Of a DNA stretch of 64,000 nucleotides, positions 44,701 through 53,014 are shown in pieces; positions within the stretch are counted from its first letter, which is position 1, and each line of letters opens with the position of its first letter. The DNA comes from Comamonas odontotermitis (GTDB lineage: Bacteria > Pseudomonadota > Gammaproteobacteria > Burkholderiales > Burkholderiaceae_C): contig NZ_JACHKZ010000008.1 of assembly GCF_014207855.1 (NCBI RefSeq), positions 62,001 to 126,000 of the forward strand. Reading direction: 5' to 3'. The notes beneath the pieces were generated by a model. It was not told where the DNA came from, did no database searches, and saw only the letters and a program-made list of their open reading frames with translations. The position numbers and the translations under genes were made by a program.

Positions 44701-45426
44701 TCAGGCCCCTTTCTTCAGCGGCGTCACCACGGCACGGGCGCTGCCGCCTTCCACATTGAGGCGCGCACCGGTCACAAAGAAGGCGTGCAGGTCGTGGGCA
44801 AAGCTGTTCAAGCGGTTGAGCACGGATTTGTTGCCGCGCACCAGCGCGTTGTAGCCCAGCACGGCGGGGATGGCGACTGCCAGGCCCAGGGCGGTCATGA
44901 TCAGCGCTTCTCCGATGGGGCCCGCGACTTTGTCAATCGACGACTGGCCCGACAGGCCGATGGCGACCAGTGCATGGTAAATGCCCCAGACGGTACCAAA
45001 CAGGCCAATGAAAGGCGCGGTGGAGCCAACCGATGCCAGCACGGCCAGGCCCGATTGCGCACGGGCGGTGAACTCGTCAATGCCGTTGCGCAGGCAGCGC
45101 GTCACCCAGTCGCTGATGTCGAGCGAATCGTGCAGGTGCTCGGCCGTTTTGCGGTGGTGCGAGGTGGCTTCGCGGCCTTCCAGGGCCAGTTGGCGGAAGG
45201 GGTTGTCCGCCTGCGCGCCCAGCTTGTCCAGGCCAGCGGCAAAGTCGGCGCTGTGCCAGAAATCCTGGGCGCTGCGGGCGTACTTCTTGAAGCGCATGAT
45301 GTCCAGCGCCTTGATGATGATCACGATCCAAGAGGCGAGCGACATGGCGACCAGAATCAAGGCGACTGCCTTGGTCACGAAATCTCCCTGGGCCCAAACG
45401 TGGGCGATGCCGAATTGCGAGTCCAT
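44701..45426 (-). CDS. exbB: Biopolymer transport protein ExbB
   Basis: 241 residues with the MotA/TolQ/ExbB layout: one early membrane helix (AVALILVAMSLASWIVIIIK), a cytoplasmic domain with GREATSHHRKTAEHL, then two helices in LASVGSTAPFIGLFGTVWGI and AGPIGEALIMTALGLAVAIP. These are the conserved channel segments of the family. AGGAAA precedes the ATG at 45426. It lies between tonB and exbD in the same operon. Confidence 0.96.
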   Translation of the reverse strand: MDSQFGIAHVWAQGDFVTKAVALILVAMSLASWIVIIIKALDIMRFKKYARSAQDFWHSADFAAGLDKLGAQADNPFRQLALEGREATSHHRKTAEHLHDSLDISDWVTRCLRNGIDEFTARAQSGLAVLASVGSTAPFIGLFGTVWGIYHALVAIGLSGQSSIDKVAGPIGEALIMTALGLAVAIPAVLGYNALVRGNKSVLNRLNSFAHDLHAFFVTGARLNVEGGSARAVVTPLKKGA

Positions 45427-45449
45427 AGCTTTTCCTGTTTCCGAAATAT

Positions 45450-46181
45450 TTAATTGAGTTCCCACTTCATGGGTACATTGACCCACATGGGTTGAGGTGT
45501 TCCGTTGGACGTGCCGGGCTTGAAGCGCCATTTTCGGATGCCATCGAGTGCAGCCTGGTCCAGGCGGTCATAGCCGCTGGATTTCTTCAGCTGAATATCG
45601 AGCACCTTGCCTTCTTCGTCGATGTGGACGCGCACGATGGTCGTTCCCGTCTCACCCATGCGCTTGCTGATGCTCGGATAAGGCGGCAGCGGATTGCTCA
45701 GATAGGCCGCATTGACATCAGGCAGGCGAATCACCGGCTGGGCGGGCGGCGCGGGAGGCGCTGGCGGCGGAGACGGTGGGGCAGGCGGTGCAGGTGGCGT
45801 AGGCGCCTCGATGGGCGGCGCTGGCGGCTGAGGCTCTGCGCTGCCTTTGACGGCATTGGGCGCTGGCGTCGGGTCCTTGATCGCCTGCGGCTTGGGCATG
45901 GGCTTGGGCGCTGGCTTGGGTTTTGGCTGCGGCTTGGGCACTGGTGCGGGCGGCGGCGGCTTGGGCGCAGGCGGTGGAGGCGGCGCCACCACGGGCATGG
46001 GCTCAGGTGCAATCAACTGCACCACCACGGGCTCAGGTTTGGGTAGCTCAACGGCAGCGCTTTTGAGCAGGCCTGCCTGCAAGGCCCACAGGCCGGCAAC
46101 GTGTGCTGCCAGCACCGATCCCGCGACCACGATGTTACGCCCCGTATTCTTGGGGGGGCTGGTAGGGTCTGAAGGATGCAT
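45450..46181 (-). CDS. tonB: TonB energy-transducing protein
   Basis: 243 residues: N-terminal membrane anchor (IVVAGSVLAAHVAGLWALQ), a long Pro/Lys-rich then Pro/Ala-rich spacer (KPQPKPKPAPKPMPKPQ and similar runs) that spans the periplasm, and the C-terminal TonB fold (PPYPSISKRMGETGTTIVRV and LDQAALDGIRKWRFKPGT). It carries energy from ExbB-ExbD to outer-membrane receptors. The ATG at 46181 is used, although no clear ribosome binding site is seen. It follows bfd and a tiny reading frame. Confidence 0.95.
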   Translation of the reverse strand: MHPSDPTSPPKNTGRNIVVAGSVLAAHVAGLWALQAGLLKSAAVELPKPEPVVVQLIAPEPMPVVAPPPPPAPKPPPPAPVPKPQPKPKPAPKPMPKPQAIKDPTPAPNAVKGSAEPQPPAPPIEAPTPPAPPAPPSPPPAPPAPPAQPVIRLPDVNAAYLSNPLPPYPSISKRMGETGTTIVRVHIDEEGKVLDIQLKKSSGYDRLDQAALDGIRKWRFKPGTSNGTPQPMWVNVPMKWELN

Positions 46182-46237
46182 AAGGCGATAAAAAGTGCTG
46201 CGGGCAGAGTGCCGCAGCACGGCAAATCAATGGTGGT

Positions 46238-46312
46238 TTACTTCTGAAAGACCCACCAGATGGAGGCAGCGACGAGGATCAGGCTGCCTGTGACAGCGGC
46301 GAGGAGTTCCAT
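46238..46312 (-). CDS. Putative 24-residue membrane peptide between bfd and tonB
   Basis: On the minus strand an ATG at 46312, preceded by GGAAAG, opens a 24-codon frame. The peptide has a two-residue start (ME), a continuous hydrophobic helix (LLAAVTGSLILVAASIWWVF) and a short polar end (QK). It overlaps the end of bfd by 34 bp in another frame and ends 57 bp before tonB. The shape is that of a single-pass small membrane protein. There is no support beyond sequence. Confidence 0.4.
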   Translation of the reverse strand: MELLAAVTGSLILVAASIWWVFQK

Positions 46313-46551
46313 GCTTTGCTTTCCGTAATGGCTTTGGCAAGCTGGACCGGCTGTGTCATCGCTTCGTTACGCAAAGCGGCAACCGGGCGCGACGCGCTGC
46401 ACTGCTCGACCACATCGCGGGCGCAGCCTTCGCAGCAACCGCATTGCAGTCCAACACCCAGTTCGAACTGGATTTCATCAAACGACATGCCTGCATGCGC
46501 GTGGCGTGCAATCTCTCGATCCGAGACCCGACGGCAAACACAAACGATCAT
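46279..46551 (-). CDS. bfd: Bacterioferritin-associated ferredoxin Bfd
   Basis: 90 residues. Cys4 and Cys6 in IVCVCRRVSD and Cys37/Cys40 in LQCGCCEGC supply the [2Fe-2S] ligands of the Bfd fold. Bfd donates electrons to bacterioferritin to release stored iron during starvation. It is the first gene of the bfd-tonB-exbB-exbD operon and lies 54 bp behind a Fur-box-like site. It has a longer C-terminal tail than E. coli Bfd (64 residues). No bfr gene is in the window. Confidence 0.9.
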   Translation of the reverse strand: MIVCVCRRVSDREIARHAHAGMSFDEIQFELGVGLQCGCCEGCARDVVEQCSASRPVAALRNEAMTQPVQLAKAITESKAWNSSPLSQAA

Positions 46552-46604
46552 GGTGTGACGAACAGCGTGGTGGCTGGCTAGTGATAAATGTTGGATGGAT
46601 TATA

Positions 46605-46623
46605 AATAAGAATTTGTCGCATT
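46605..46623 (-). promoter_or_regulatory. Fur box upstream of bfd-tonB-exbB-exbD
   Basis: On the minus strand AATGCGACAAATTCTTATT shares ATTCTTATT and the leading AATG with the sites at hemP and the siderophore receptor. The left half-site is weak. Its position and the iron genes behind it support Fur control. Confidence 0.55.
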
Positions 46624-46768
46624 CGCAATAATCACATGAGCGTGATAGGGATGCTGTGTTGCGCCAATGCGTATAAGCTATGAATCGATCTGAATGAAAT
46701 TGCTCTCAAGGCCAATCTAGGTATGTATCAAATGCTCTTGATTTGGTAGTAAAAAAAGCCCTGCTTTT

Positions 46769-47899
46769 CTAGCGTTGCCAGTCGCCGGCCAGCAGCTCAG
46801 GGCCGATATCGGACATGCTGCGGCAGCCGGTGAGCGCCATGGCAGCCTCCAGCTCATCACGCAGTAGCCGGATGACATGGGCCACGCCGGCTGCTCCGGC
46901 TGTGGCGAGGCCATACACCAGGGGCCGGCCTACCAGTACAGCCGATGCGCCCAGCGCCAGGGCCTTGAAGACATCGGTGCCGCGCCGGATGCCGCCGTCC
47001 ACCAGCACCGGAACGGCGCCACCCACGGCTGCCACCACGCCCGGCAGCAGGCGTGCGGTGGCGGGCATGGTATCGAGGGTACGGCCGCCATGGTTGCTGC
47101 AGATGATGCCGTTGGCCCCCAACCCCACGGCTTGCTTCGCATCCAGCGGGTGGGTGATGCCTTTGAGCAGAATCGGCAGCGCCGTCTGGCTGCGCAGCCA
47201 GGCAATGTCGTCCCAGGTGGGCGCATGGCGCAGCAGGTCGTCAAACAGGGGGCTGTCGGCAGGGGTGAGCCGCACTGGTTCGGCAGCGGGCAGACCGGTC
47301 ATGTTGATGGCGCCGATACCCGCAGGCAGCTTGAACGGGGCTCGTCGCTCGCGGTCACGGACGCCGCTGGTGGGCGCATCCACCGTGACCACCAGTGCCT
47401 GGTAACCGGCAGCTTCTGCGCGGCGCAGCAGATCGATGTTGAAGGCGCGGTCATGCTGCAGGTAGAGCTGAAACCACAACGGGCCGTGGGCGGCATCCTG
47501 CAAGTAGCTGGCGGCAATGGCATCCAGCGGCTGGCTGGCCTGGGTGCTGACCACCAGCCCCGCTCCCATGGCGGCGCAGGCATAAGCCATGCCGATTTCG
47601 CCCGATTCCTGCGCCAGGCATTGAAAGGCCATGGGGGCCGCGAGCAGGGGGTGCGCCAGGCGCTGGCCCAGCAGCTGCAACTGTGTGTTGCCGTGGGCCA
47701 GGGGGCGGAGCACGCGGGGCGCAAGCTCGATCTGCTGCCAGGCGCTGGCGTTGGCGCGCAGGGTGATTTCATCACCAGCGCCGCCGCTGAAGTAGGCCCA
47801 GGCATTGGCGTCCATGCGCGCCTGTGCATGGCGCTCGTAATCGGCCAGGTTGACAGTGCCCGGTGGGATGGGAAGCAGGGTGGGCAGGGGAGCGGTCAT
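46769..47899 (-). CDS. FMN-dependent alpha-hydroxy-acid oxidase/dehydrogenase
   Basis: 376 residues of the LldD/glycolate oxidase family: NLADYERHAQARMDANAWAY followed by FSGGAGDEITL at the start, PMAFQCLAQESGE, the FMN region, the catalytic His in SNHGGRTLDTMPAT, and VLVDGGIRRGTDVFKALALG. It oxidises a 2-hydroxy acid to the 2-oxo acid; lactate, glycolate and mandelate are substrates of relatives. It lies 46 bp behind piuC on the same strand. A link to iron uptake is not obvious. Confidence 0.88.
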   Translation of the reverse strand: MTAPLPTLLPIPPGTVNLADYERHAQARMDANAWAYFSGGAGDEITLRANASAWQQIELAPRVLRPLAHGNTQLQLLGQRLAHPLLAAPMAFQCLAQESGEIGMAYACAAMGAGLVVSTQASQPLDAIAASYLQDAAHGPLWFQLYLQHDRAFNIDLLRRAEAAGYQALVVTVDAPTSGVRDRERRAPFKLPAGIGAINMTGLPAAEPVRLTPADSPLFDDLLRHAPTWDDIAWLRSQTALPILLKGITHPLDAKQAVGLGANGIICSNHGGRTLDTMPATARLLPGVVAAVGGAVPVLVDGGIRRGTDVFKALALGASAVLVGRPLVYGLATAGAAGVAHVIRLLRDELEAAMALTGCRSMSDIGPELLAGDWQR

Positions 47900-47945
47900 A
47901 TCCTGAAAGCTTCAATTTGCTATGAATAGAGTAGCTGATCGCGCT

Positions 47946-48635
47946 CTATACATCTGCCCAAAGGCGCAAAAGGTTGTGGTAGGTTCCGGTGAGGCCGATG
48001 ATGGACGGGTTCTGTTCCCCCACTTGCTGGCGCAGGCGCAAAAGCTGCATGTCCATGTCAAACAGCATCTGGCGCTGCTCGGTGGAGCGCACCATGCTTT
48101 CTACCCAGAAGAAGCTCGCCAGGCGCGTGCCACGCGTCACCGGCATGACCTGGTGCACGGTGCTGCCGGGGTAGAGGATCATGTCGCCGGCGGCGAGCTT
48201 GATCTTCTTTTCACCAAAATGCTCGCGCATCACCAGCTCGCCACCCTCGTATTCGGAGGGTTCGCTGAGGAACAGGGTGCACGAGATGTCGCTGCGCACC
48301 CATTGCTGCGTGGCTTTGGAGTGAAGGACCGCGCCATCGACATGCTCGCCATAGAAGTTGCTGGCGCCGCTGTAGCGGTTGAACAGTGGGTTGAAGATGC
48401 GTTTGGGCAGGGCGGCAGAGAAGAACAGCGGATCTCGCTTGAGCGCCGCCAGCACCAGCTCCTGCAGCTCGCGCGCGGTATCGCTGTCCTGCGCAAGCTG
48501 CTGGTTGTTCTTCTGGTGCACGGCCTGCGCTCCGGCGCTGGTGGCGCCATCGCTCCAATAAGGACTGTTGTCCAGCAGTGCGCGGGCGCGGTTCAATTCA
48601 GCTGCACTCAGCAGCTTGGGGACATGAAGAAACAT
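47946..48635 (-). CDS. piuC: PKHD-type Fe(II)/2-oxoglutarate hydroxylase PiuC
   Basis: 229 residues. Iron ligands His98 and Asp100 in EHVDGA and His161 in STVHQV, and the 2-oxoglutarate arginine Arg171 in TRGTRLASFFW, define the PKHD/PiuC family. The segment PLFNRYSGASNFYGEHVDGA is characteristic. piuC genes sit next to catecholate siderophore receptors (PiuA/Fiu) and are iron-repressed; the substrate is unknown. Here the receptor gene lies directly upstream. The longer frame above the ATG at 48635 runs through the receptor's terminator and is rejected. Confidence 0.93.
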   Translation of the reverse strand: MFLHVPKLLSAAELNRARALLDNSPYWSDGATSAGAQAVHQKNNQQLAQDSDTARELQELVLAALKRDPLFFSAALPKRIFNPLFNRYSGASNFYGEHVDGAVLHSKATQQWVRSDISCTLFLSEPSEYEGGELVMREHFGEKKIKLAAGDMILYPGSTVHQVMPVTRGTRLASFFWVESMVRSTEQRQMLFDMDMQLLRLRQQVGEQNPSIIGLTGTYHNLLRLWADV

Positions 48636-48663
48636 GGCTGAAATCGATGGGCTATCCGGCGAT

Positions 48664-48696
48664 GAAAAAAAGGGCGTGCGCTGAATGCGCACGCCC
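48664..48696 (-). terminator. Terminator after the siderophore receptor gene
   Basis: A 10-bp stem GGGCGTGCGC/GCGCACGCCC with loop TGAAT is followed on the minus strand by a run of Ts. It lies between the receptor gene and piuC, so piuC is expressed by read-through or from its own promoter. Confidence 0.9.
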
Positions 48697-48719
48697 TCGG
48701 CCTTGGAGGCTGGCTGACT

Positions 48720-50990
48720 TTAGAAGCGGTGCTTCAGGGTCATCTGTACGGCGCGCGCAGCACCCGGCTGGTAGAAGCCACGGTACAGCGTATCAGCATA
48801 CAGCTTGTCGGTCAGGTTGGTCACATTCAGCTTGAGCGAAGTCTTCTGGTCGAACGTGTATTCGGCCATCGCATCGATCGTGGTGAAGCCCGATGCCTGT
48901 ACCTGGCGGGCACCTTCCGGGCTTTGTGCGCTGCGGTAGGTCAGGCCGGTACCGATGCGCAGCTTGGGCAGCACCTGGTAGGTGGTCCACACGCTGCCGC
49001 TGTGCTTAGGCGTGAGACCTGGGCGGTCGCCTTCCACCTGCGCTCCGCCACCATTGGCAGCCAGCACCACATTGCTCTTGTCGATCTTGGCACGGGGAAT
49101 CCAGGTGTGGTTCCACATCACTTCCCACTGGGGCGTGATGCGGCCGGCGAAGTTGAATTCCACGCCCGCAGCGTGGCGCTTGCCCGACAGCAGCTCCTGC
49201 GTGGCGGTGGTGTCCGGGTCGGTGTTGCGCTCGTTGTACTTCTCGCTGTAGAACAGGGCAACGCCAGCCAGCGCCTTGCGCTCGAACAGCTCCCACTTGC
49301 CGCCGATTTCGAAGTTGCGGCTCTTTTCCGGGTCGGTGTTGGCGGTACGGCTGGTTCCGTTGCTGATGTTGATGGCGTACTGGTAGGTGTCGCCCGAGGT
49401 GTTGTACGAGGTGCCGTACGACATGTAGTAGCTGCTGAGCTCATCGGGCTGGAAGATCAGGCCGACACGGGGACTCCACAGGCCGTCGCTGCGCTCGCTC
49501 GACAGGCTGCCGTCCGCATTGCGGTACGAGGCCTTGAAGTGGTCATAGCGCAGGCCGCCGACCAGCTTGACGGTGTTCGTCAGCGACACGGTGTCCTGGG
49601 CATACAGGCCCAGATTGCGGGCCTTGAAGGTGTTGAAGGCAATCGGGCCACGGTTGTCAGGCACCCAGTCGCCATTGTTGGGCGTGCCCACGCTGGTGTT
49701 GGGGCGCGTGCCGGTGTTGGCTACGTTGCTGTTGCGGTCGGCATCGTCGTTGTAGAAGTCGAAGCCGGTGATGATGTCGTGCTTCATGCCACCGAGCTTG
49801 ATGCTGTTGGTGTAGTCGCTCTGCAACTGGCTCATCGTGCTTTCGCCGATGCGGCCCTTTGAACCACGGGTCAGCTGGGTGTTGTCGGTGATATCGCTGA
49901 TCACGGTAGGGCGTGGGTTGGCAAAGCCGATGGTCGATGCCAGCAGGTCGCGTTCATACTTGCCATGACGCACGCGGGTCTTGAGCTCACCGCCATCGTC
50001 AAAGCGGTGGATGTGGCCCAGGGTCAGGTACTTGGCCGAGGTGTTCAGGTGGTCACCGTTGAGACCGTAGAAGTTCTTGGCAGGCAGGGTCGGAATGATC
50101 TTGCCGTCAGCCGTCAGCCACGGGTGGTTGTAGCTGGGGCGGCCCTTGATGTCCAGGTAATAGGCGCCGATCGAGAACTCGTCACGGGTGCCGATGCCCC
50201 ACGAGAAGGTGGGCGCGATGCCGCGCTTCTTCTGGAAGGCGCCGTAGTTGTAGTCGTTGTTGATCATGGCGTTCAGACGCAGGGCTGCGTTTTCGCCAGT
50301 CACAAAGTTGAAATCGCCGGTCGCGCGGTGGAATTGGCCGGTGCCGAAGGTGTAGCTGACTTCCTTCTGGTCGATCAGCAGGGGCGACTTGTTGACCTGG
50401 TTGACCACGCCGCCGGTCGAACCCTTGCCAAACAGCATCGAGGCAGAGCCCTTGAGCACTTCCACGCGGTCGAGGTTGAAGGTGTCGCGCTCATAGAGGG
50501 GGGCATCCTTCATGCCGTCCACATAGATGTCGCCAGCCTGGCCCAGCGAGAAGCCGCGCAGGCGCACGTCTTCTTCGCCGGTCTCGCCTGCCTGGAAGGT
50601 CACGCCAGCGGTGGTGCGCAGCACGTCGCGGAAGTCATCCTGGTTGCGGTCGGTCATCAACTTTTCGGTGAACACCGTCACCGATTGCGGAATGTCCTTG
50701 ATGTCCTGGTTGCCTTTGCCGACCGTGGTCTTCTTGACCATGATCGTGTCCTTGCTCTGCACTTCGGCTGCGTCCTTGACCGTCACCGTGCCCAGTGTGG
50801 CTTCCGGTGTGGCGGCCTGGGCTGCCGGGGCGGGCTGCGTCTGGGCCCAGCTGCTGACCGAGGCGGCCAGCATCAGTGCGCCCAGAGGGAGCATGGCCTT
50901 GTCAGCCACGGTGGAAATGGGTGCCGCAGTTGCTTGCGTAGCCGGGCTCGCCTGTTTTGCGCGCTGGCGGTGTTGGCGTTTCTTGGACAA
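48720..50990 (-). CDS. TonB-dependent catecholate siderophore receptor (Fiu/PiuA-like)
   Basis: 756 residues. The signal region ends at SWAQ; the plug domain has DIPQSVTVFTEKLM, RLRGFSLGQAGDIYVDGMKD and RVEVLKGSASMLFGKGSTGG. The barrel ends in Phe (ARAVQMTLKHRF), as needed for outer-membrane insertion. The overall plan matches Fiu/PiuA receptors for monocatechol siderophores, which also take up siderophore-antibiotic conjugates. The TTG start at 50990 is supported by AGGAG at good spacing. A Fur box lies about 180 bp upstream, and piuC follows. Confidence 0.92.
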   Translation of the reverse strand: MSKKRQHRQRAKQASPATQATAAPISTVADKAMLPLGALMLAASVSSWAQTQPAPAAQAATPEATLGTVTVKDAAEVQSKDTIMVKKTTVGKGNQDIKDIPQSVTVFTEKLMTDRNQDDFRDVLRTTAGVTFQAGETGEEDVRLRGFSLGQAGDIYVDGMKDAPLYERDTFNLDRVEVLKGSASMLFGKGSTGGVVNQVNKSPLLIDQKEVSYTFGTGQFHRATGDFNFVTGENAALRLNAMINNDYNYGAFQKKRGIAPTFSWGIGTRDEFSIGAYYLDIKGRPSYNHPWLTADGKIIPTLPAKNFYGLNGDHLNTSAKYLTLGHIHRFDDGGELKTRVRHGKYERDLLASTIGFANPRPTVISDITDNTQLTRGSKGRIGESTMSQLQSDYTNSIKLGGMKHDIITGFDFYNDDADRNSNVANTGTRPNTSVGTPNNGDWVPDNRGPIAFNTFKARNLGLYAQDTVSLTNTVKLVGGLRYDHFKASYRNADGSLSSERSDGLWSPRVGLIFQPDELSSYYMSYGTSYNTSGDTYQYAINISNGTSRTANTDPEKSRNFEIGGKWELFERKALAGVALFYSEKYNERNTDPDTTATQELLSGKRHAAGVEFNFAGRITPQWEVMWNHTWIPRAKIDKSNVVLAANGGGAQVEGDRPGLTPKHSGSVWTTYQVLPKLRIGTGLTYRSAQSPEGARQVQASGFTTIDAMAEYTFDQKTSLKLNVTNLTDKLYADTLYRGFYQPGAARAVQMTLKHRF

Positions 50991-51166
50991 GTTTTTCTCC
51001 TAAGGCAGGATGTTATGAAGCTCTCAAACGGGAATGCCAGCGTCCAAAACAAGACGCTGGCATGACAGATGTGGCTGGCAGGGGAAAAAGGCGAAGGCGG
51101 CGCCAATGACACGCAGCGCAAGCCCTCGCGCTCTTCTTCACTCGCTCGGGTCGTAATGCTACGCTA

Positions 51167-51185
51167 AATGAGTCTGATTCTTATT
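51167..51185 (-). promoter_or_regulatory. Fur box upstream of the siderophore receptor gene
   Basis: AATGAGTCTGATTCTTATT shares AATGA and GATTCTTATT with the hemP site. It lies in an AT-rich stretch 177 bp before the receptor start. The remaining part of 50991-51406 shows no gene. Confidence 0.6.
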
Positions 51186-51406
51186 TTGAATTTTGCAAAA
51201 AAGCAACAAAAAGCTCGAAAATCTTCACAATTGTGCGTTGCGGAGTAGAGCTTTCAGAGGGAGTGTGCACAAGTGGCGCTGCCAAATGTAACGGAACTGC
51301 GTGAGGCGGCCTGAAATGGCTCGGGCCAGGCCGAAGGGCAGGGCATGGGTACAGAGCGAGCCCATTCGCTTGGGGGGTCGAGGATGGGGGCTGGTTTTGA
51401 CGGGCG

Positions 51407-51440
51407 AAAAAAAACCAGCTCGCACGAGGCGGCTGGTTTT
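51407..51440 (-). terminator. Terminator after the SWIB gene
   Basis: A 9-bp stem AAAACCAGC/GCTGGTTTT is followed on the minus strand by a run of Ts. It lies 56 bp after the stop codon at 51496. Confidence 0.85.
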
Positions 51441-51495
51441 CTGGCAGAACCTGCGCTTATGCGGCAGGCCTGCGGGCCGGTAACTGGTACAGGAC

Positions 51496-51795
51496 TTACT
51501 TGACGTGCTTGCCGATCAGGCCAGCCATTTCGAACATCGAAACCTGTGGCTTGCCAAATACCTTCTTGAGCTTGTCGTCGGCATTGATCATGCGCTTGTT
51601 GCTGGCATCTTGCAGGTTGTGCGCCTTGATGTAGACCCACAGCTTGCTGATGATTTCGGTGCGTGGCAGTGGAGCGGTGCCCACCACGGCGCCCAATTCA
51701 GCGCTGGGAGTCAGCGGCTTCATGAAAGCAGCATTAGGGGTGCGCTTCTTGGCAGGAGCAGCAGTCTTTGCAGCGGTCTTGGATGCAGTTGCCAT
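51496..51795 (-). CDS. SWIB/MDM2-domain protein
   Basis: 99 residues: a Lys/Ala-rich N-terminal tail (ATASKTAAKTAAPAKKRTP), then a SWIB domain with FMKPLTPSAELGAVVG, PRTEIISKLWVYIKAHNLQD and INADDKLKKVFGKPQVSMFE. SWIB domains occur in eukaryotic chromatin remodellers and in some bacteria (Chlamydia, Burkholderiales), there sometimes fused to topoisomerase. The basic tail suggests nucleic-acid binding, but the bacterial role is unclear. AGGAAA precedes the ATG at 51795. It forms its own unit with a terminator. Confidence 0.92.
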   Translation of the reverse strand: MATASKTAAKTAAPAKKRTPNAAFMKPLTPSAELGAVVGTAPLPRTEIISKLWVYIKAHNLQDASNKRMINADDKLKKVFGKPQVSMFEMAGLIGKHVK

Positions 51796-52090
51796 GTGTT
51801 GGTTTCCTTGTATCAATATCTTTGTCTGCCAGACAGAGCTTCCCTCCGCTGGTTACAGCCATGCTAACGGTAAAAAAAGGGCTTTCCAAGGGAGAGGCGC
51901 AATTTTTTGCCTCGAAATGTTGCTTCTTTCAGGCCCGCTGACCTTTGTTGATGGATTGCAGCTATCAATCAAAAGCAGTTTTGGTTTGATTTCCATAAAT
52001 AATTGCGCACTTTTCGCCTCTCTTGCGCAAAATCGATTGCTGGTGAAAAAAAACCTGTCCGGCAACAACACCTGAAAGCCTGGGGTCATG

Positions 52091-53014
52091 CTAGGTCGGG
52101 TTGCGCTCGCGTCGGGGCAGTGGTGCAGTTGCCAGCACCAGGCTGGATACCGCGATCACAAATGCCAGAAGCTGCAGGCCATTGAGCGTTTCGCCCAGAA
52201 ACACGACGCCCACCAGCGCCGTGGATACTGGCAGCATCACGGTGAATACCGCGCTTTGCGATGCGGGCACCGCCTGCAGGCCCGTCATCCATAGCCATAC
52301 CGTGACGACGCATGCAGCCAGCGCATAGCCCAGCAGCAGCAGCCAAAGCGGTGCAGCCACGCCGCCAAAGTCAAAATGCCAGGCCAGGTACAGGCCAAAT
52401 GGCGTGGTCAGCACAAAACCCCACAGGTTGATGAGTGCGGCAATGCGCTTGGGGCTGAGGCTTGCAGTGAGCTTCTTGCCGATGACCGCGTAGCTGGCTT
52501 CGCAGAACACGGCTGCAATCAGCAACGTCTGGCCAAGCCAGCTATGCCGGGCGGCGCCACCCGGCTCTGGCATGTGTGTGGGCTTGGCAAAGGCAAACAA
52601 TGCAATGCCCAGCACGGCCAGGCCAATGGCGCACAGCACGCGGCCACTGATACGCTCCTTGAGCAACAGCCAGCTGAACAGCGCAATGGCTGCAGGAATG
52701 GCGGCCATGGTCACGCTTGCGGCTACGGCGCCTGTCATCGACACGCCTGTGATCATGCAGATGGTAAAGAGAAAGTTGCCAAAGAAGGATTCCAGAAACA
52801 GCAGGCCGCGCTCTTTGCCAGACAGCCGCGGCTCACTCGGCGGGCGCCGCAGCCAACCTGCCATGGCCACCACACCGATGCCAAACCGCAGCCAGGCCAG
52901 CAGCAGCACGGGCAGTACGGCTGCCAGCGGTTTGGAGAGCGCGACATAGGCGCCCACCAGCGACATGCTCAGCGCGAGGTAGGTATAAGCCAGCGGTTTG
53001 CTGATATTGCTCAT
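52091..53014 (-). CDS. EamA-family (DMT) transporter
   Basis: 307 residues with about ten membrane helices in two five-helix EamA repeats. The first includes FGNFLFTICMITGVSMTGAV, and the second includes LPVSTALVGVVFLGETLNGL. The family exports amino acids and other metabolites, or imports some solutes; the substrate cannot be read from sequence. It is divergent from aceA across 526 bp. Confidence 0.87.
   Translation of the reverse strand: MSNISKPLAYTYLALSMSLVGAYVALSKPLAAVLPVLLLAWLRFGIGVVAMAGWLRRPPSEPRLSGKERGLLFLESFFGNFLFTICMITGVSMTGAVAASVTMAAIPAAIALFSWLLLKERISGRVLCAIGLAVLGIALFAFAKPTHMPEPGGAARHSWLGQTLLIAAVFCEASYAVIGKKLTASLSPKRIAALINLWGFVLTTPFGLYLAWHFDFGGVAAPLWLLLLGYALAACVVTVWLWMTGLQAVPASQSAVFTVMLPVSTALVGVVFLGETLNGLQLLAFVIAVSSLVLATAPLPRRERNPT

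Noticed and set aside
48636-48692. N-terminal extension of PiuC
   Set aside because: The extension runs through the T run of the receptor gene's terminator; the ATG at 48635 gives the normal family start.
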